The notes under the pieces are model-generated. The model ran no database searches. It was not told the origin of the DNA and saw only the letters and a program-made list of their open reading frames with translations. Shown here one piece after another: positions 1 through 9,915 of a stretch of 64,000 nucleotides of DNA; the stretch's first letter is position 1, and every line of letters starts with the position of its first letter. The translations under genes and the position numbers were made by a program. The stretch comes from Planctomycetota bacterium (GTDB taxonomy: Bacteria > Planctomycetota > Planctomycetia > Pirellulales > PALSA-1355): assembly GCA_003389325.1 (NCBI GenBank), contig QQVE01000035.1, positions 1 through 64,000 of the forward strand, in the 5' to 3' direction.

Positions 1-2682
1 TCCGGAACCTGGCAGGTAGGCGCTCTTGTCGGTGGCGATGGCCAAATCGTCGCTGGCGTTGATGGCCGTGCTGAAGCCGTCGAACTTCGATCCGTTGTAG
101 AAGATCTGGCGTCCGAGGACCTCGGTGACGGCATCGCTCTGCCTGGTCAGCACGACGTCGTTGCCGTCGCCGCCCATGTAAGAGATCGTGAAATTGGCAC
201 CGCCGATGGAGAGGCTAGCGCCCTCGCTCAGTCCGGCGAAGGTGCCGACGACGGCGTCGGCGCCGTCGTTGTTGACGATCGTAAACTCTTCGCCGACGGT
301 GGCGGCGAAGCCTGCGCTCAAGCTACCGTCGAGCGTCGCGCCGCCCAAATTGACCGTGCCGGTCACATCGAGCTGTCCGGCCGGGATGCTCGAGGTGCCG
401 ATTTCCTCGACATTGAACGCCATCGGCACGTTGAACAAGCCGTTGGCGTTGCCCTGATCGCCGCCGAACACATAGCCCGAAATCGTCGACAGATCCATCT
501 GGCCGTCGGGGCCAGTCAAGTCGATGCTGGGAGACAGCAGGTCGATCGAGACGGTCGTGTAGGCCGTGGAGTTGAGCTTGGTCAGGTCGACGCTGTAGAC
601 GTTCGCGTTGCCGCGAATGTCGAACAGGCCGAACCAGAGGGTCTCCGACACGTTGCCGGCACCAAGCTTGATGACGATGTCGAGATTGGTGTGGTCGTGG
701 ATGTCGGTCGGGATGAGCTGGAACTGATTGCCTCCGATCGGCACGTTGTTGCCGCCAAACAGGAAGTCGTAGCCGTAGCCGTTAGTGGCGCCGCCGCCGA
801 CGACCAACTGGCCGGAGCCATCCTGCGTGACGTTGCCGAACCAGTTGAACAGCGCGCCGTAGGGGGACGGCACAACGCCGTTGACCGGGGCATCGGGCGG
901 CGTGGCGAAGGGGTAGTTCGCAGCGCTCTCGAAGTCGAACAGCACGGTGGAGCCGGTCTCGTTCGTCAACAGCGGAGCGAACGTCGCGCTGGCACCCAGC
1001 GACACGTTGCCGGTCTGGATGTCCGTGGCCTTGGGAGGCGTAAAGATCGGGGTGGCGGCGTTGCCGGGATTGTTCTGGTAGAAGTTCTCCCAGTTGGTGT
1101 AGCGGGCTTCGAGGCGACCGGTGCCCGTGACGACCACGTCGGTCAAGGCGGCCGGGTTGCCGCGCAAGACGCTGCCGTTGCCGACCGAGATGGCCGTGCC
1201 GTTGCCCAGGACGTTCACGCCGTCGAGCAGCACTTGGTTGACGGCCGCATCGCCCGGGGCGACGGCCTGGTTGACCTTGATCCCGGTCTCGTAGCCGGTG
1301 ACGATGCTGCCGGCGACGATATTGGCGCTTACCGAGTTGGTAAATTCCACCGAGTTCTCGACGAGGATGCCCACCGAGCCTGCGACGCCCGTGCCCGGGC
1401 CGGTCAGCTTGGTGCCGAACAGAATCGTCGGCCCGCCGCCCTGGTTGAGCGTGGCGTTCTGGATGTGCATGCCGATCTGGGCACCGTCGATCTCGAAGCC
1501 GGCCGGATCGGCATCGCCAAAGTTGATATAGACGCCCGTGGCCGTGTTGGCGCCGGTCCAGTTGGCAACGTTGGCGAAGATGTCGAGCACCTGGCCTTCG
1601 ATAATTTCGTAGGCCCTGACGGCGGCGTTGTTGACCGTCGTGAAGACAAACCCCGGACGGCTGCGTGCGGCGGAATCGTTGCCATAGCTCGAGGTTCCGA
1701 ACGTGCGGGCCGAGAGGCCGATCCCGACGTTGCTGATCGTGTTATTGATCGCCTGCGAGTCGGGTTGTCCGCTCGCCTCGCTGGTGTTGTTGAGATTCTG
1801 CATCAGAATCCCGATGGCGTTCTCGTTCTTCGTAGCGCCGACGTTGTTGACGGTCGAATTGAGAATCTCCAGGTCCGTGGTACCGGGATTACCGTCTTCG
1901 ATGATGCCGAACGACTTACCCGCCAGCGCCGAGAGGGTCAGGCCGTGCCAGTAGACATTGTTGACCGTGACGTTGTCGATCCGCAGATCGGGAACCGAAC
2001 GGTTGCCGCTAATCGCTCCCAACTGCACCAAGGGCAGATTGCCGTTGTGCAGCGAAGCATAGTCGCCGCCGTTCTGCGAGTCGTACAGCGTCGTGACGCC
2101 GTGGTGGTAGTTCAAGCTGCCGGTCAGCGAGCCGTTGCCATTACCGTCCAGCGTCAGGTTCGAAACGGTAACGCTCGGAGAGTAGATGATGATGCCCGAG
2201 TGCGTGCCTACGCCGAAGTTATTGTCGTCGCCCGAGGATTCGGTTTCCGGAACGATAAGCGTTGTCGCTCCCACGGCACCGGTCACGATCATCGGGCTGT
2301 CGATAATGATGTCTGATTCGGTGTAGGTACCTTCGAGAATCTCCAGCGTGCCATCCGCGTCCACGTTGGGGATTGCGTCGCGAATAAACTCGTTGCCGAC
2401 GACGGACGACCCGTCGACGGTGCCGAACGCGTCGACGCCGTACTCGGCGAAAATGCCGCCCGGGTTGATCGTGTCGTTGCCGTTGGTGACGAAGTCGCCG
2501 ACTTCGACCGGATTGCCTGGGTCGCTGACGTTCACCCAGTTGTCGTTGACGTATACGGTCGCCGCGAGCATCTTCCGATCCTCGAGCGGCTCCAGTTGCA
2601 TGTTGGAATAGCGCTGCCGATCAGCGATGTGATTGCTTCCAGTTGAGTCAAGCAAGCGGGCGACGAGAGACTTGCGGTTCAT
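1..2682 (-). CDS. LEPLEDR-type secreted beta-helix protein (partial)
   Basis: This leftward frame stays open for 894 codons and runs off the window, so the C terminus is missing. The ATG at 2682 follows GGAG with a 6-base spacer. Residues 30-40 read LEPLEDRKMLA, the short N-terminal motif found on many planctomycete extracellular proteins. The body contains Asn/Gly-rich turns and repeated segments such as ILNSTVNNVG and NNTISNVGIG, which look like rungs of a right-handed parallel beta-helix. The last part contains GEEFTIVNNDGADAVVGTFA, a segment type seen in large planctomycete surface proteins. The product is probably exported and surface-attached or released. Its ligand or substrate is unknown, and no catalytic motif was recognised. 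Confidence 0.8.
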   Translation of the reverse strand, partial: MNRKSLVARLLDSTGSNHIADRQRYSNMQLEPLEDRKMLAATVYVNDNWVNVSDPGNPVEVGDFVTNGNDTINPGGIFAEYGVDAFGTVDGSSVVGNEFIRDAIPNVDADGTLEILEGTYTESDIIIDSPMIVTGAVGATTLIVPETESSGDDNNFGVGTHSGIIIYSPSVTVSNLTLDGNGNGSLTGSLNYHHGVTTLYDSQNGGDYASLHNGNLPLVQLGAISGNRSVPDLRIDNVTVNNVYWHGLTLSALAGKSFGIIEDGNPGTTDLEILNSTVNNVGATKNENAIGILMQNLNNTSEASGQPDSQAINNTISNVGIGLSARTFGTSSYGNDSAARSRPGFVFTTVNNAAVRAYEIIEGQVLDIFANVANWTGANTATGVYINFGDADPAGFEIDGAQIGMHIQNATLNQGGGPTILFGTKLTGPGTGVAGSVGILVENSVEFTNSVSANIVAGSIVTGYETGIKVNQAVAPGDAAVNQVLLDGVNVLGNGTAISVGNGSVLRGNPAALTDVVVTGTGRLEARYTNWENFYQNNPGNAATPIFTPPKATDIQTGNVSLGASATFAPLLTNETGSTVLFDFESAANYPFATPPDAPVNGVVPSPYGALFNWFGNVTQDGSGQLVVGGGATNGYGYDFLFGGNNVPIGGNQFQLIPTDIHDHTNLDIVIKLGAGNVSETLWFGLFDIRGNANVYSVDLTKLNSTAYTTVSIDLLSPSIDLTGPDGQMDLSTISGYVFGGDQGNANGLFNVPMAFNVEEIGTSSIPAGQLDVTGTVNLGGATLDGSLSAGFAATVGEEFTIVNNDGADAVVGTFAGLSEGASLSIGGANFTISYMGGDGNDVVLTRQSDAVTEVLGRQIFYNGSKFDGFSTAINASDDLAIATDKSAYLPGSG

Positions 2683-2742
2683 GGAATGCTCCTACCAAGG
2701 GATCGGAAGATTGCGTTAGGGGAACTATTTCGCTTGACGCGG

Positions 2743-2773
2743 TCGTAGCGACTGGCGACCGCGAAACTGTCAA
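2743..2773 (-). promoter_or_regulatory. Candidate promoter and operator-like inverted repeat
   Basis: On the minus strand a perfect TTGACA lies at 2773-2768. It is followed after 18-19 bases by GCTACGA, which fits the GCTAnnAT-like -10 seen elsewhere in the window. The element sits inside an inverted repeat: CTTGAC plus GCGGTCG at 2733-2745 pairs with CGACCGC at 2756-2762 and GTCAAG at 2769-2774, with six extra bases in the right arm. It lies about 60 bases upstream of the LEPLEDR protein start. Promoter function is inferred. Confidence 0.4.
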
Positions 2774-3035
2774 GACTGTGTGGGGAGTTGGATTCCGCCT
2801 TTCCGCTACGATTGGAGCCCAAGCCGAATGGAAAGTCAACAAAAATCAAAAGAAAAGAACAAATCAATACTTTCCGTCGCAAAGGCCCAGGGGGGGGAAT
2901 CCGGCCGGCAACAGGGTGGGGTAATGTCTGCCCAAGAAAATGCGGCAGGCGTTCGCCCCGGAGAAAATGGGGCAAGAGCGTCAGCAGGCCGCTGCCGATG
3001 CGGGACGGCGAGGCCGCAGAGCGAGCGTGAGAGGG

Positions 3036-3058
3036 GGCGCAGCCTGGATGGCTGCGCC
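3036..3058 (-). terminator. Hairpin downstream of LEELEER protein
   Basis: Perfect 9-bp stem (GGCGCAGCC at 3036-3044, GGCTGCGCC at 3050-3058) with a 5-base loop, 33 bases beyond the stop of the leftward gene ending at 3092. No U-tract follows, so it may be a terminator or an mRNA-stabilising hairpin. Confidence 0.4.
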
Positions 3059-3091
3059 GCCGCAGGTCGCCCGTGAAACGGGAACTAGCCC

Positions 3092-3679
3092 TTAGCGCGC
3101 CGGAGCAACGGGGCGGTCCGCCTCGGAAGCATCGCCCCGTGCGTCGTCGTCGACCCGCGGCTCGGTCTCTTCATCGACCTCGGTCGCGGCCGGTCCCTCG
3201 GGCCGGTTGGCGATGCGAGCCTCTTGCTCGGCATTGAATTGCTGGATCGCCTCGTCGACCGCCTCGGCGGCGAGTGAGAGCGGTCGCCCGAGGTTGGGAT
3301 TGCCGGTGCCCCCGGAACGCGAGGGTCCGGCGGTGGGAGATGCGAAGCTGCTGATTCCCAGCGTGTTGGCGCCGGTAGTGCGCGTGAGTTGCCCCAGTCC
3401 ACTGTCGGCACCGTAGCCGGTCGGATCGGCGGGGTTGGCCGGTCCGAGCCAGATGTTGCCGAACTGCGGAACGTAAGCGGCGGCGGTGGGCAGTGGCTGG
3501 TCTTCCATGCCGATGCCGGCGACACCGCCCCCCTCGTTGCCCACGGTGGCGAAGTAGATGTCCTGCACCGAACCGGTCGTGATGGCCGAGGCCTGCATGG
3601 CCGTGTTGGCCAGCATCGCGCGTTCTTCAAGCTCCTCGAGGATCAGTCGCTTGACGATTCGTTTACGCCGCTCTTTCAT
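3092..3679 (-). CDS. Small protein with LEELEER N-terminal motif
   Basis: Protein of 195 residues with a strongly basic start (MKERRKRIVKR). Residues 14-25 read LEELEERAMLAN, a variant of the planctomycete LEPLEDRxMLA secretion motif found in the next gene downstream. The rest is rich in Gly, Ala and Pro, ends in an acidic segment (EVDEETEPRVDDDARGD), and matches no domain I recognise. The ATG at 3679 has no strong ribosome binding site. Sharing strand and N-terminal motif with the large protein at 1-2682 suggests that both are exported by the same route. Function unknown. Confidence 0.65.
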   Translation of the reverse strand: MKERRKRIVKRLILEELEERAMLANTAMQASAITTGSVQDIYFATVGNEGGGVAGIGMEDQPLPTAAAYVPQFGNIWLGPANPADPTGYGADSGLGQLTRTTGANTLGISSFASPTAGPSRSGGTGNPNLGRPLSLAAEAVDEAIQQFNAEQEARIANRPEGPAATEVDEETEPRVDDDARGDASEADRPVAPAR

Positions 3680-3872
3680 TGGTGTCGGGCCTCAGTCGGT
3701 GAACGTGTGCAAGTGTTTTTCCGATCCGCGCAGCACATCCCGCGGGGCGAGAGCCGCGTCTCTAGGTGAAACCTAGGTCGAATTTCATGCCGGCGCAGCA
3801 TCGGCGTGACAACCGGCGCAAGCCCTACCAGCCGACCTGCGCTTTCGCGCTGCCGATCGACTCGGCTGTCGG

Positions 3873-5945
3873 ATGCATGAGCAACCTGTTAGCCTGGAAG
3901 GCGAGCGAAACTCTCAAAGCGCCACAGCGGAATCGCGCATGCTGACGCCGGCTGAAATCCTGGGACCCGGCGGCCGCGTGGCCGCCCGGCTGGAACGCTA
4001 CGAGCGGCGCGGCGAACAGTTGGCCATGGCCGAAGCGGTCGACGACGCGATGCGCAGTTCCCATCATCTGATTGCCGAGGCCGGCACGGGCGTCGGCAAG
4101 AGCTTCGCCTACCTGGTGCCGGCCATCTTGGCCGCCTCGGGCCAAGGCGATGCGGAGGCCGGGCCGCCGCGGCGGATCGTCGTCTCCACGCACACGATCA
4201 GCCTGCAGGAGCAGTTGATCGGCAAGGATCTGCCCCTGTTGGCCAGTGTGATTCCCCTGGAATTCACGGCCGTCCTGGTCAAGGGCCGCCAGAACTACCT
4301 GAGCAAACGCCGCCTGCGGCTGGCACAAGAGCGGGCGACGAGCTTGTTTCGGCGCGACGAAGAGTTTGCCGAGTTGCGCTCGCTGGCGAACTGGGACCGC
4401 CAGACGAGCGACGGCTCGCTGGCCGATTTGGACCAGCGGCCGAACGTGCAGGTCTGGGACGAGGTGGCCAGCGACAGCGTGAATTGCCTGGGACGCAAGT
4501 GCCCGACCTACGAGGAGTGCTTTTACTACCGAGCCCGGCGGCGGGCGCAGCACGCGCAGATTCTGATCGTCAACCACGCCCTGTTCTTCAGCGACCTGGC
4601 GCTGCGCCGCAGCGGCGCGAGCATCTTGCCCGACTACGACGTGGTGATTTTCGACGAGGCGCACAACCTGGAGAACGTGGCCAGCGATCACCTGGGAGCG
4701 CGCGTCACGAGCGGCCAGGTCGACCACGTGCTCGCCAAGCTCTACAACGAGCGCACGCAGCGCGGGCTGCTGGTGCACCACCAGCTCGACGCGCCGAAGC
4801 AGCAGGTACAGGAGTGCCAGTTCCTGGCCGAGGAGTTCTTCGCCGACCTGGCCGACTGGGTTGACAATCAAGGAAAGTCGACCGTGCGCGTCAACCATGC
4901 GGGCCTGCTCGAAAACCCGCTCTCGAAGGCCTTGGAGCGGTTGGGCCGAACGCTGAAGTCGTGCGCGGTCGACGTGCCCGAGGACGAGCGGCCCGACTTC
5001 ATCGCGCCGGCCGAGCGCTTGCAGGCGCTGGCGGGTTTGCTGGAGGACTGGCGGCAGCAGCGGTTGGACGACAGCGTCTACTGGATCGACGCCGAGCGCC
5101 GCCGCGGCAGGTGGCGCGTGAGCCTGGCCGCCGCGCCGTTGGAAGTGGGGCCGGCGCTCCGCGAACAGCTGTTCGATCAGGTGTCCACGGTCATCGCCAC
5201 CAGTGCCACGCTGTCGGTAGGCAGCCAGGGATCGTTCGACTACTTCCAATCGCGGCTCGGCATGACCCGGGCCACGTGCCGCCGCTGGGGCAGCCCGTTC
5301 GACTATCGTAGCCAGGCCGAACTGGTGCTCTTGGACGGCATGCCCGAACCCACGGGCGACCGCGAGCGGTACGAGCGACTATCGGCCGCGATGATCCGCC
5401 GCTACGTGGCCCGCACCGACGGCCGGGCGTTCGTGTTGTTCACCAGCTACGAGATGATGCGCCGCGCGGCGGCCGAACTGCGACCCTGGTTCGAGCGGCA
5501 GGGCATGACGCTGCTCTCCCAGGCCGACGGTCTGCCGCGCACGCAGATGGTCGAGCAGTTCACGCGTCGGCCGCGCAGCGTGCTGTTCGGCACCGACAGC
5601 TTCTGGCAGGGCGTGGACGTGCCGGGCGATGCCCTGGTGAACGTGATCATCACGAAGCTGCCCTTCGCCGTGCCGGACCGCCCGCTGCTCGAAGCGCGGC
5701 TCGAGGCCATTCGCGCCGCCGGCGGCAACCCGTTTGCCGACTATCAACTACCCGAGGCGGTGCTGAAGCTGAAGCAGGGCTTCGGCCGGTTGATCCGTTC
5801 GCGGAGCGACTCGGGCATGGTCGTGATTCTCGATCCCCGCGTGCGCAGCCGCTCCTACGGGCGGTTGTTTCTCGACTCGCTGCCGCCCTGCCGGCGAACG
5901 ATCGAATCGGTCGACGCCGACGAGCCGGCGGCCGAGGGGCGGTAG
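3873..5945 (+). CDS. DinG/XPD-type ATP-dependent DNA helicase
   Basis: Superfamily 2 helicase of the DinG/Rad3 type, 690 residues. Visible motifs are Walker A GTGVGKS (71-77), a cysteine cluster C205-x4-C210-x5-C216 typical of the 4Fe-4S domain of XPD/DinG, DEAH at 261-264, and the late helicase motifs [11 protein letters not shown] and [11 protein letters not shown]. The family unwinds DNA 5' to 3' and removes RNA-DNA hybrids or helps repair. Neither possible ATG has a clear ribosome binding site. The one at 3939 (residue 23, [12 protein letters not shown]) matches the usual family start and may be the real one. It stands alone, with no repair genes next to it. Confidence 0.9.
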   Translation: MHEQPVSLEGERNSQSATAESRMLTPAEILGPGGRVAARLERYERRGEQLAMAEAVDDAMRSSHHLIAEAGTGVGKSFAYLVPAILAASGQGDAEAGPPRRIVVSTHTISLQEQLIGKDLPLLASVIPLEFTAVLVKGRQNYLSKRRLRLAQERATSLFRRDEEFAELRSLANWDRQTSDGSLADLDQRPNVQVWDEVASDSVNCLGRKCPTYEECFYYRARRRAQHAQILIVNHALFFSDLALRRSGASILPDYDVVIFDEAHNLENVASDHLGARVTSGQVDHVLAKLYNERTQRGLLVHHQLDAPKQQVQECQFLAEEFFADLADWVDNQGKSTVRVNHAGLLENPLSKALERLGRTLKSCAVDVPEDERPDFIAPAERLQALAGLLEDWRQQRLDDSVYWIDAERRRGRWRVSLAAAPLEVGPALREQLFDQVSTVIATSATLSVGSQGSFDYFQSRLGMTRATCRRWGSPFDYRSQAELVLLDGMPEPTGDRERYERLSAAMIRRYVARTDGRAFVLFTSYEMMRRAAAELRPWFERQGMTLLSQADGLPRTQMVEQFTRRPRSVLFGTDSFWQGVDVPGDALVNVIITKLPFAVPDRPLLEARLEAIRAAGGNPFADYQLPEAVLKLKQGFGRLIRSRSDSGMVVILDPRVRSRSYGRLFLDSLPPCRRTIESVDADEPAAEGR

Positions 5946-6083
5946 CTGCCGTTCTGACAGCATCGCGACGAAAATCTCTGTCGTAACCCCAGTGTGTCCG
6001 CGTTGCGGATATCGCCCGCACGCCGAAAGCCGGGCCGCGTAGACGGACAACTCGGCGGATCGGGGAGGTTCACGAGCGAGAAT

Positions 6084-6112
6084 TTGCTTCGCCGATGGTC
6101 CGTCGCTAGGAT
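6084..6112 (+). promoter_or_regulatory. Candidate promoter for M48 peptidase gene
   Basis: TTGCTT at 6084-6089 and TAGGAT at 6107-6112 are separated by 17 bases. The -10 is preceded by GC, as in other candidate promoters of this window. The start codon lies at 6148. Promoter function is inferred from spacing only. Confidence 0.45.
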
Positions 6113-6147
6113 AATCCCCGTCTAGCTATAAGGTAGGGGGGTTCCGG

Positions 6148-7761
6148 ATGGCCATCCGAGTCAAATGCGGCCAGTGTCAGGCGCAGTTTGTGGCTCGGGT
6201 CGAAATGGCCGGCAAGCGGGGCAAGTGCCCCAAGTGCCAGGCTCCGATCACCGTGCCGCGGCCGGCGGCGCCTCCAACGCCTGCGGGCAAGCCGGTGAAC
6301 CGAGCCGCAACGGCATCGGCGGATGCTGCTGCCCTGGCCGGGGCCGGATCGCCCAAGCCGCGTCCCGCGAATACGCCCAGAAAGCCGCGTACGGCGAAGC
6401 CCCTTCCGGCCAAAAAGCCGCGCACCGCAAAGACGGCCAAGTCGCCTCGCTCCCAGCGCGACGCGGTTGCGCGCGAGTTGCTCTCGGCGTTCACCGGCGA
6501 CATTCGACGTGTGCGCGTGCCCCTGTTCTATCGCCTGGGAATCCTGATCACGGCCGTGGTGATGGTGCTGCTGCCGTGTCTGTACGTCGCGCTGATCGGG
6601 TTGGCGGGCTACGGCGTGTATTACCACGCGAGTCATCACACGGGCCTCTTGGAGATGGGGACCGGTCGGGCCAGGATCTTTGCCGTGCTGATCTACGTGG
6701 GACCGATGGTTGCCGGCGGCATCATCGTGCTGTTCATGCTCAAGCCGCTCTTGGCACAGCCCTCGAATCAGGGACGCACGCGCTCGCTGACGCGCGGCGG
6801 CGAGCCCCTGTTATTCAGCTTCGTCGATCGGATCTGTCGAGCCGTAGGCGCGCGCGAGCCGGCGCGGATCGAAGTCGACTACCAGATGAACGCCTCGGCC
6901 AGCTTCGACTCGACGGCGCTGAAGCTGGTGCGCAACCGCCTGGTGCTCACGATCGGAGTTCCGCTGGTGGCCGGGCTGAACACGGCGCAATTCGCCGGGG
7001 TGCTGGCTCACGAGTTCGGCCACTTCACGCAGGGTGCGGGGCTGCGGGTCACTTACGTGATTCGCTCGATCAACCATTGGTTTCTGCGCGTCGTGTACCA
7101 ACGCGACGCCTGGGACGAGTGGCTGGAAGAAACGGCCGGCGAGCTCGACTTTCGGATCGGCTGGATGTTGCTGCTGGGGCAATTGGGCGTGCTGATCTCG
7201 CGCGGCGTGCTGTGGGTGCTGATGATGCTGGGCCACTTCGTCGGCAGCTTCATGCTGCGGCAAATGGAGTTTCATGCCGATGCCCACGAGGCACGACTCG
7301 TCGGCGCCGGCGTGTTCGAATCGACCACGCGGCAGCTGGCCCGGCTCGACGTGGCGCAGCAGGCGGCCTTGAACGATATCGGCGAGTTTTTGGGCTCGGG
7401 CCGCATTCCCGACGACCTGGCGATGTTGGTCGCGCTGCGGTGCGCGAGCATGCCGCCGGACTTGCTGGCCAAGCTCGACGAGTACGTGGAGACCGGCAAG
7501 ACCGGCTGGTTCGACTCGCACCCCGCGCCGCGGGCCCGCATTCGCTACGCGGCCAAGCAAGGCAAGGAGCACGTGTTCGCGAGCGAGCGCCCGGCGGTGG
7601 AGCTGTTCAGCGACTTTCGAGCGCTGTCGCGCAACATCACGGCCGATCTCTACCGAGCCCATTTCGGCAGCCGATTCCAGCCGTCGCTGATGCATCCGAC
7701 CGAGGAGTTGCTCAACCCCAGGCCGAAAGCGGTCGAGCCGCCGCGAGAGATCGAGATCTAG
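6148..7761 (+). CDS. Zinc-ribbon M48 family membrane metallopeptidase
   Basis: Protein of 537 residues. The N terminus is a zinc ribbon with C7, C10, C27 and C30, followed by a Pro/Ala/Lys-rich linker to about residue 110. Hydrophobic segments lie near 130-160 and 172-198. The peptidase domain carries HEFGH at 288-292 and the third zinc ligand in ExxAD form (E374 in EFHAD), as in HtpX/Ste24-type M48 peptidases. A further membrane segment near 335-372 lies between the two motifs. M48 enzymes cleave membrane or misfolded proteins. A zinc ribbon at the front is not part of HtpX and may recruit a partner. The gene follows a candidate promoter and its stop overlaps the end of the convergent lectin gene. 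Confidence 0.88.
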   Translation: MAIRVKCGQCQAQFVARVEMAGKRGKCPKCQAPITVPRPAAPPTPAGKPVNRAATASADAAALAGAGSPKPRPANTPRKPRTAKPLPAKKPRTAKTAKSPRSQRDAVARELLSAFTGDIRRVRVPLFYRLGILITAVVMVLLPCLYVALIGLAGYGVYYHASHHTGLLEMGTGRARIFAVLIYVGPMVAGGIIVLFMLKPLLAQPSNQGRTRSLTRGGEPLLFSFVDRICRAVGAREPARIEVDYQMNASASFDSTALKLVRNRLVLTIGVPLVAGLNTAQFAGVLAHEFGHFTQGAGLRVTYVIRSINHWFLRVVYQRDAWDEWLEETAGELDFRIGWMLLLGQLGVLISRGVLWVLMMLGHFVGSFMLRQMEFHADAHEARLVGAGVFESTTRQLARLDVAQQAALNDIGEFLGSGRIPDDLAMLVALRCASMPPDLLAKLDEYVETGKTGWFDSHPAPRARIRYAAKQGKEHVFASERPAVELFSDFRALSRNITADLYRAHFGSRFQPSLMHPTEELLNPRPKAVEPPREIEI

Positions 7762-8861
7762 CCGTGTGAAGGCCGCGCTGCGGCGCGACCGCCGCGACGA
7801 CGCTCGGCGAGCAAACCCGCAAGACCGATCAGCGCCAGGCATCCACTGCTCGGTTCGGGGACGGCGAACACGTGGAAGCCCAGCGAGGCGGGTCCGCCGG
7901 CATTCTGGGCCTTGATGGCGATCAGATTCTCGCCCGTGGTCAGGTAGCTTGTGATATCCAGCGGGCCGATGCCGGTGGCACGACCGTTGGCGTCGCTCAC
8001 CACGAGCTGTCCGTTGATGTAGATCAGGGCGTCGTCGTCGACGGTGGCGAGCAAGGTGGCGTCGGAGAGAGGCTGGTCCACGGAAAAGACGTGGCGGAAA
8101 TACACCGGACCGGCCGGCGTCGCCCCCCAAATGTCTTCCGCCGTTACCAACTGGGCCTGCTGCCAGGTGCTGGTGTCGAAAGCCGGGTCCGAGTTCCAGT
8201 TGGGGTGCGCCGCTTCGTAGGCCAGCCCGACCGAGTGAATGGGTTGCCCGGTTTGATCTCCCGCGGGGGTGAGCGTTAGCCAGTCGCTGTTCGCGTCGAG
8301 TGAGAATGGTGGGACGTTCGAATCGGCGGGGTCGATCTCGACAACGCCGCCGAACGGGAGGCCGATTGGATCCAACGAGCGATGCTGCCAGTCGTTCCAC
8401 AGCGACTGCTGGCTGTGCCCGGGATAGTAGAGCGCGGTGAAGTCTTCGTCGCCGAAACCGTTGTTCGGTTCTCCGGCGGCCCAGGCCGTGTAGGCGACCG
8501 TCTCGCCGCTGGTCCATTGATACTGGCCTTCGGCCAGGTTGTCGTGCAAGCCGATCCAGAGCAGCCGCGGTCCGGCGAAACTTCCGAAGTTTTGATAGAT
8601 GAAGTCCTGTTCGGCCTGGTTGCGAACCGTGGCCAGATGGCCTCCCAGCCGAATGGCTGCGACCTCGGCGTCCACCCAACTCGAGGCGTCGAGCAAGGCA
8701 TATTGGTGGCCGTTGCCGGGGTTGGTGACCCATCCGCTGATGGGTGCGGCTGCCACAGCGACGTGGCCGATTCCGCCGAGCAGCAGGACGGCGCGGGCCA
8801 GGGAGCGATGCACGATTGGAAGCCCTCGGATTTTGGGAAGCTGACCGTATTGATTGTGCAT
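7758..8861 (-). CDS. PEP-CTERM C-type lectin domain protein
   Basis: Exported protein with a C-type lectin fold: WIGLHD, then GEPNNGFGDEDF and LWND, the pattern of the carbohydrate/calcium-binding half of the domain. A beta-rich module follows, resembling those that bind sugars or other ligands. The end reads VPEPSSGCLALIGLAGLLAERRR, in parts VPEP, a hydrophobic helix and a basic tail, which is the PEP-CTERM sorting signal handled by exosortase. The ATG at 8861 gives a long n-region before the signal helix. A GTG at 8813, preceded by GAGGG at good spacing, is an equally plausible start. An in-frame TTG exists at 8981. Probably attached to or released from the cell surface. Confidence 0.82.
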   Translation of the reverse strand: MHNQYGQLPKIRGLPIVHRSLARAVLLLGGIGHVAVAAAPISGWVTNPGNGHQYALLDASSWVDAEVAAIRLGGHLATVRNQAEQDFIYQNFGSFAGPRLLWIGLHDNLAEGQYQWTSGETVAYTAWAAGEPNNGFGDEDFTALYYPGHSQQSLWNDWQHRSLDPIGLPFGGVVEIDPADSNVPPFSLDANSDWLTLTPAGDQTGQPIHSVGLAYEAAHPNWNSDPAFDTSTWQQAQLVTAEDIWGATPAGPVYFRHVFSVDQPLSDATLLATVDDDALIYINGQLVVSDANGRATGIGPLDITSYLTTGENLIAIKAQNAGGPASLGFHVFAVPEPSSGCLALIGLAGLLAERRRGGRAAARPSHG

Positions 8862-9060
8862 GCTGCGCGTCGCTGCATCCAGGGTGGGCGGGATGAAATC
8901 ACTCGAACCCGGGGGAGGACGTGCCGGGTTTACCCGACCGTTGACCCCCTGCTGGGCGAAGTTTAAATTGAAGGCTTGCAAAATGCGCGGGTACCCCTGC
9001 CCCGGTACCTAGCGGGTTTCTACGGAACAGGTTACGACCCTCCCGCCCGGCTGTGCTGCG

Positions 9061-9834
9061 ATGCTTGCCAAGCGCGTGATTCCTTGTCTCGACGTCGATC
9101 GTGGACGCGTGGTCAAGGGAACCAATTTCGTCAATCTGCGCGACGCGGGCGATCCGGTCGACGTGGCGGCCCGCTACGAGCAAGAGGGGGCCGACGAGTT
9201 GGTGTTTCTGGACATTGCGGCCAGCCACGAGGGGCGCGACATCATGCTCGACGTGGTGCGCCGCACTGCCGAGATGGTGTTCATGCCGCTGTGCGTCGGC
9301 GGAGGCATTCGCACGCTGGAAGACATTCGCCAACTGCTGCTGGCCGGCAGCGACAAGGTGTCGATCAATTCGGCCGCGGCACACGATCCGGAGTTCGTGC
9401 GGCAGGCCGCCCGGCGATTCGGCCGGCAGTGCATCGTGGTGAACATCGATCCCAAGCGCGTGAAGAACAACGGGCACGAGGTGTGGGAGGTGTATACCCA
9501 CGGCGGGCGCAAGCCCACGGGGCTGGAGGCCGTGGCCTGGGCCCGCGAAGTGGAACGGCTGGGGGCCGGCGAAATCGTGCTGACCAGCATGGACGCCGAC
9601 GGCACGAAGAACGGCTACGATCTGGAGATCACCCGGGCGGTGAGCGACGCGGTGTCGATTCCCGTCGTCGCTAGCGGCGGAGCCGGAAAACCGGAGCATT
9701 TGGCCGACGCGATTACCGAGGGCAAGGCCGACGCGGCGCTGGCGGCCAGCATTTTTCATTACGGCGAATACTCGATTTCCGAGACAAAACAAGTGATGCG
9801 GGAGCGGGGTGTTCCGGTGCGCGGCCCCCGATAG
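9061..9834 (+). CDS. hisF: Imidazole glycerol phosphate synthase cyclase subunit
   Basis: HisF takes ammonia from the HisH glutaminase and converts PRFAR to imidazole glycerol phosphate and AICAR in histidine synthesis. The 257-residue protein has the full (beta/alpha)8 barrel signature: CLDVD with catalytic D11, NIDPKR with D130, and the phosphate-binding loops CVGGGIRT and ASGGAG. Length is normal. No hisH or other his gene lies beside it, so the pathway is scattered in this genome. The start is the ATG at 9061. The cytoplasmic assignment is secure. Confidence 0.97.
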   Translation: MLAKRVIPCLDVDRGRVVKGTNFVNLRDAGDPVDVAARYEQEGADELVFLDIAASHEGRDIMLDVVRRTAEMVFMPLCVGGGIRTLEDIRQLLLAGSDKVSINSAAAHDPEFVRQAARRFGRQCIVVNIDPKRVKNNGHEVWEVYTHGGRKPTGLEAVAWAREVERLGAGEIVLTSMDADGTKNGYDLEITRAVSDAVSIPVVASGGAGKPEHLADAITEGKADAALAASIFHYGEYSISETKQVMRERGVPVRGPR

Positions 9835-9842
9835 GGGGCGCG
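9820..9842 (+). terminator. GC-rich hairpin at hisF stop
   Basis: CCCCC (9825-9829) pairs with GGGGG (9834-9838) around the loop GATA, with flanking CGCG on both sides and one bulged G. It overlaps the hisF stop codon and has no U-tract. Possible terminator. Confidence 0.35.
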
Positions 9843-9915
9843 GCAACCCACGCACTAGCCGCCTCGATCAATTAACATAGATACCTAGGAACCGGAACCG
9901 AGAAGGAGACCTGCC

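Larger units (their letters stand above)
2683..3091. other. Intergenic region with inverted repeat, promoter and hairpin
   Basis: This gap separates two leftward genes. It contains a candidate promoter inside an interrupted inverted repeat (2733-2774), an A-rich stretch near 2840-2870, a run of nine G near 2892, and a perfect hairpin at 3036-3058 behind the upstream gene. The short open frames in the gap show no protein-like character. Confidence 0.5.

Noticed and set aside
691..2316. Long rightward open frame (541 codons) opposite the first gene
   Set aside because: It is antisense to a protein with clear secretion motif and beta-helix repeats; its composition (Arg, Val, Asp-rich, no domain) is that of a GC-rich shadow.
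8994..9012. Two GGTACC palindromes before hisF
   Set aside because: Short chance restriction-site-like palindromes in GC-rich sequence, with no further symmetry or promoter-like spacing.
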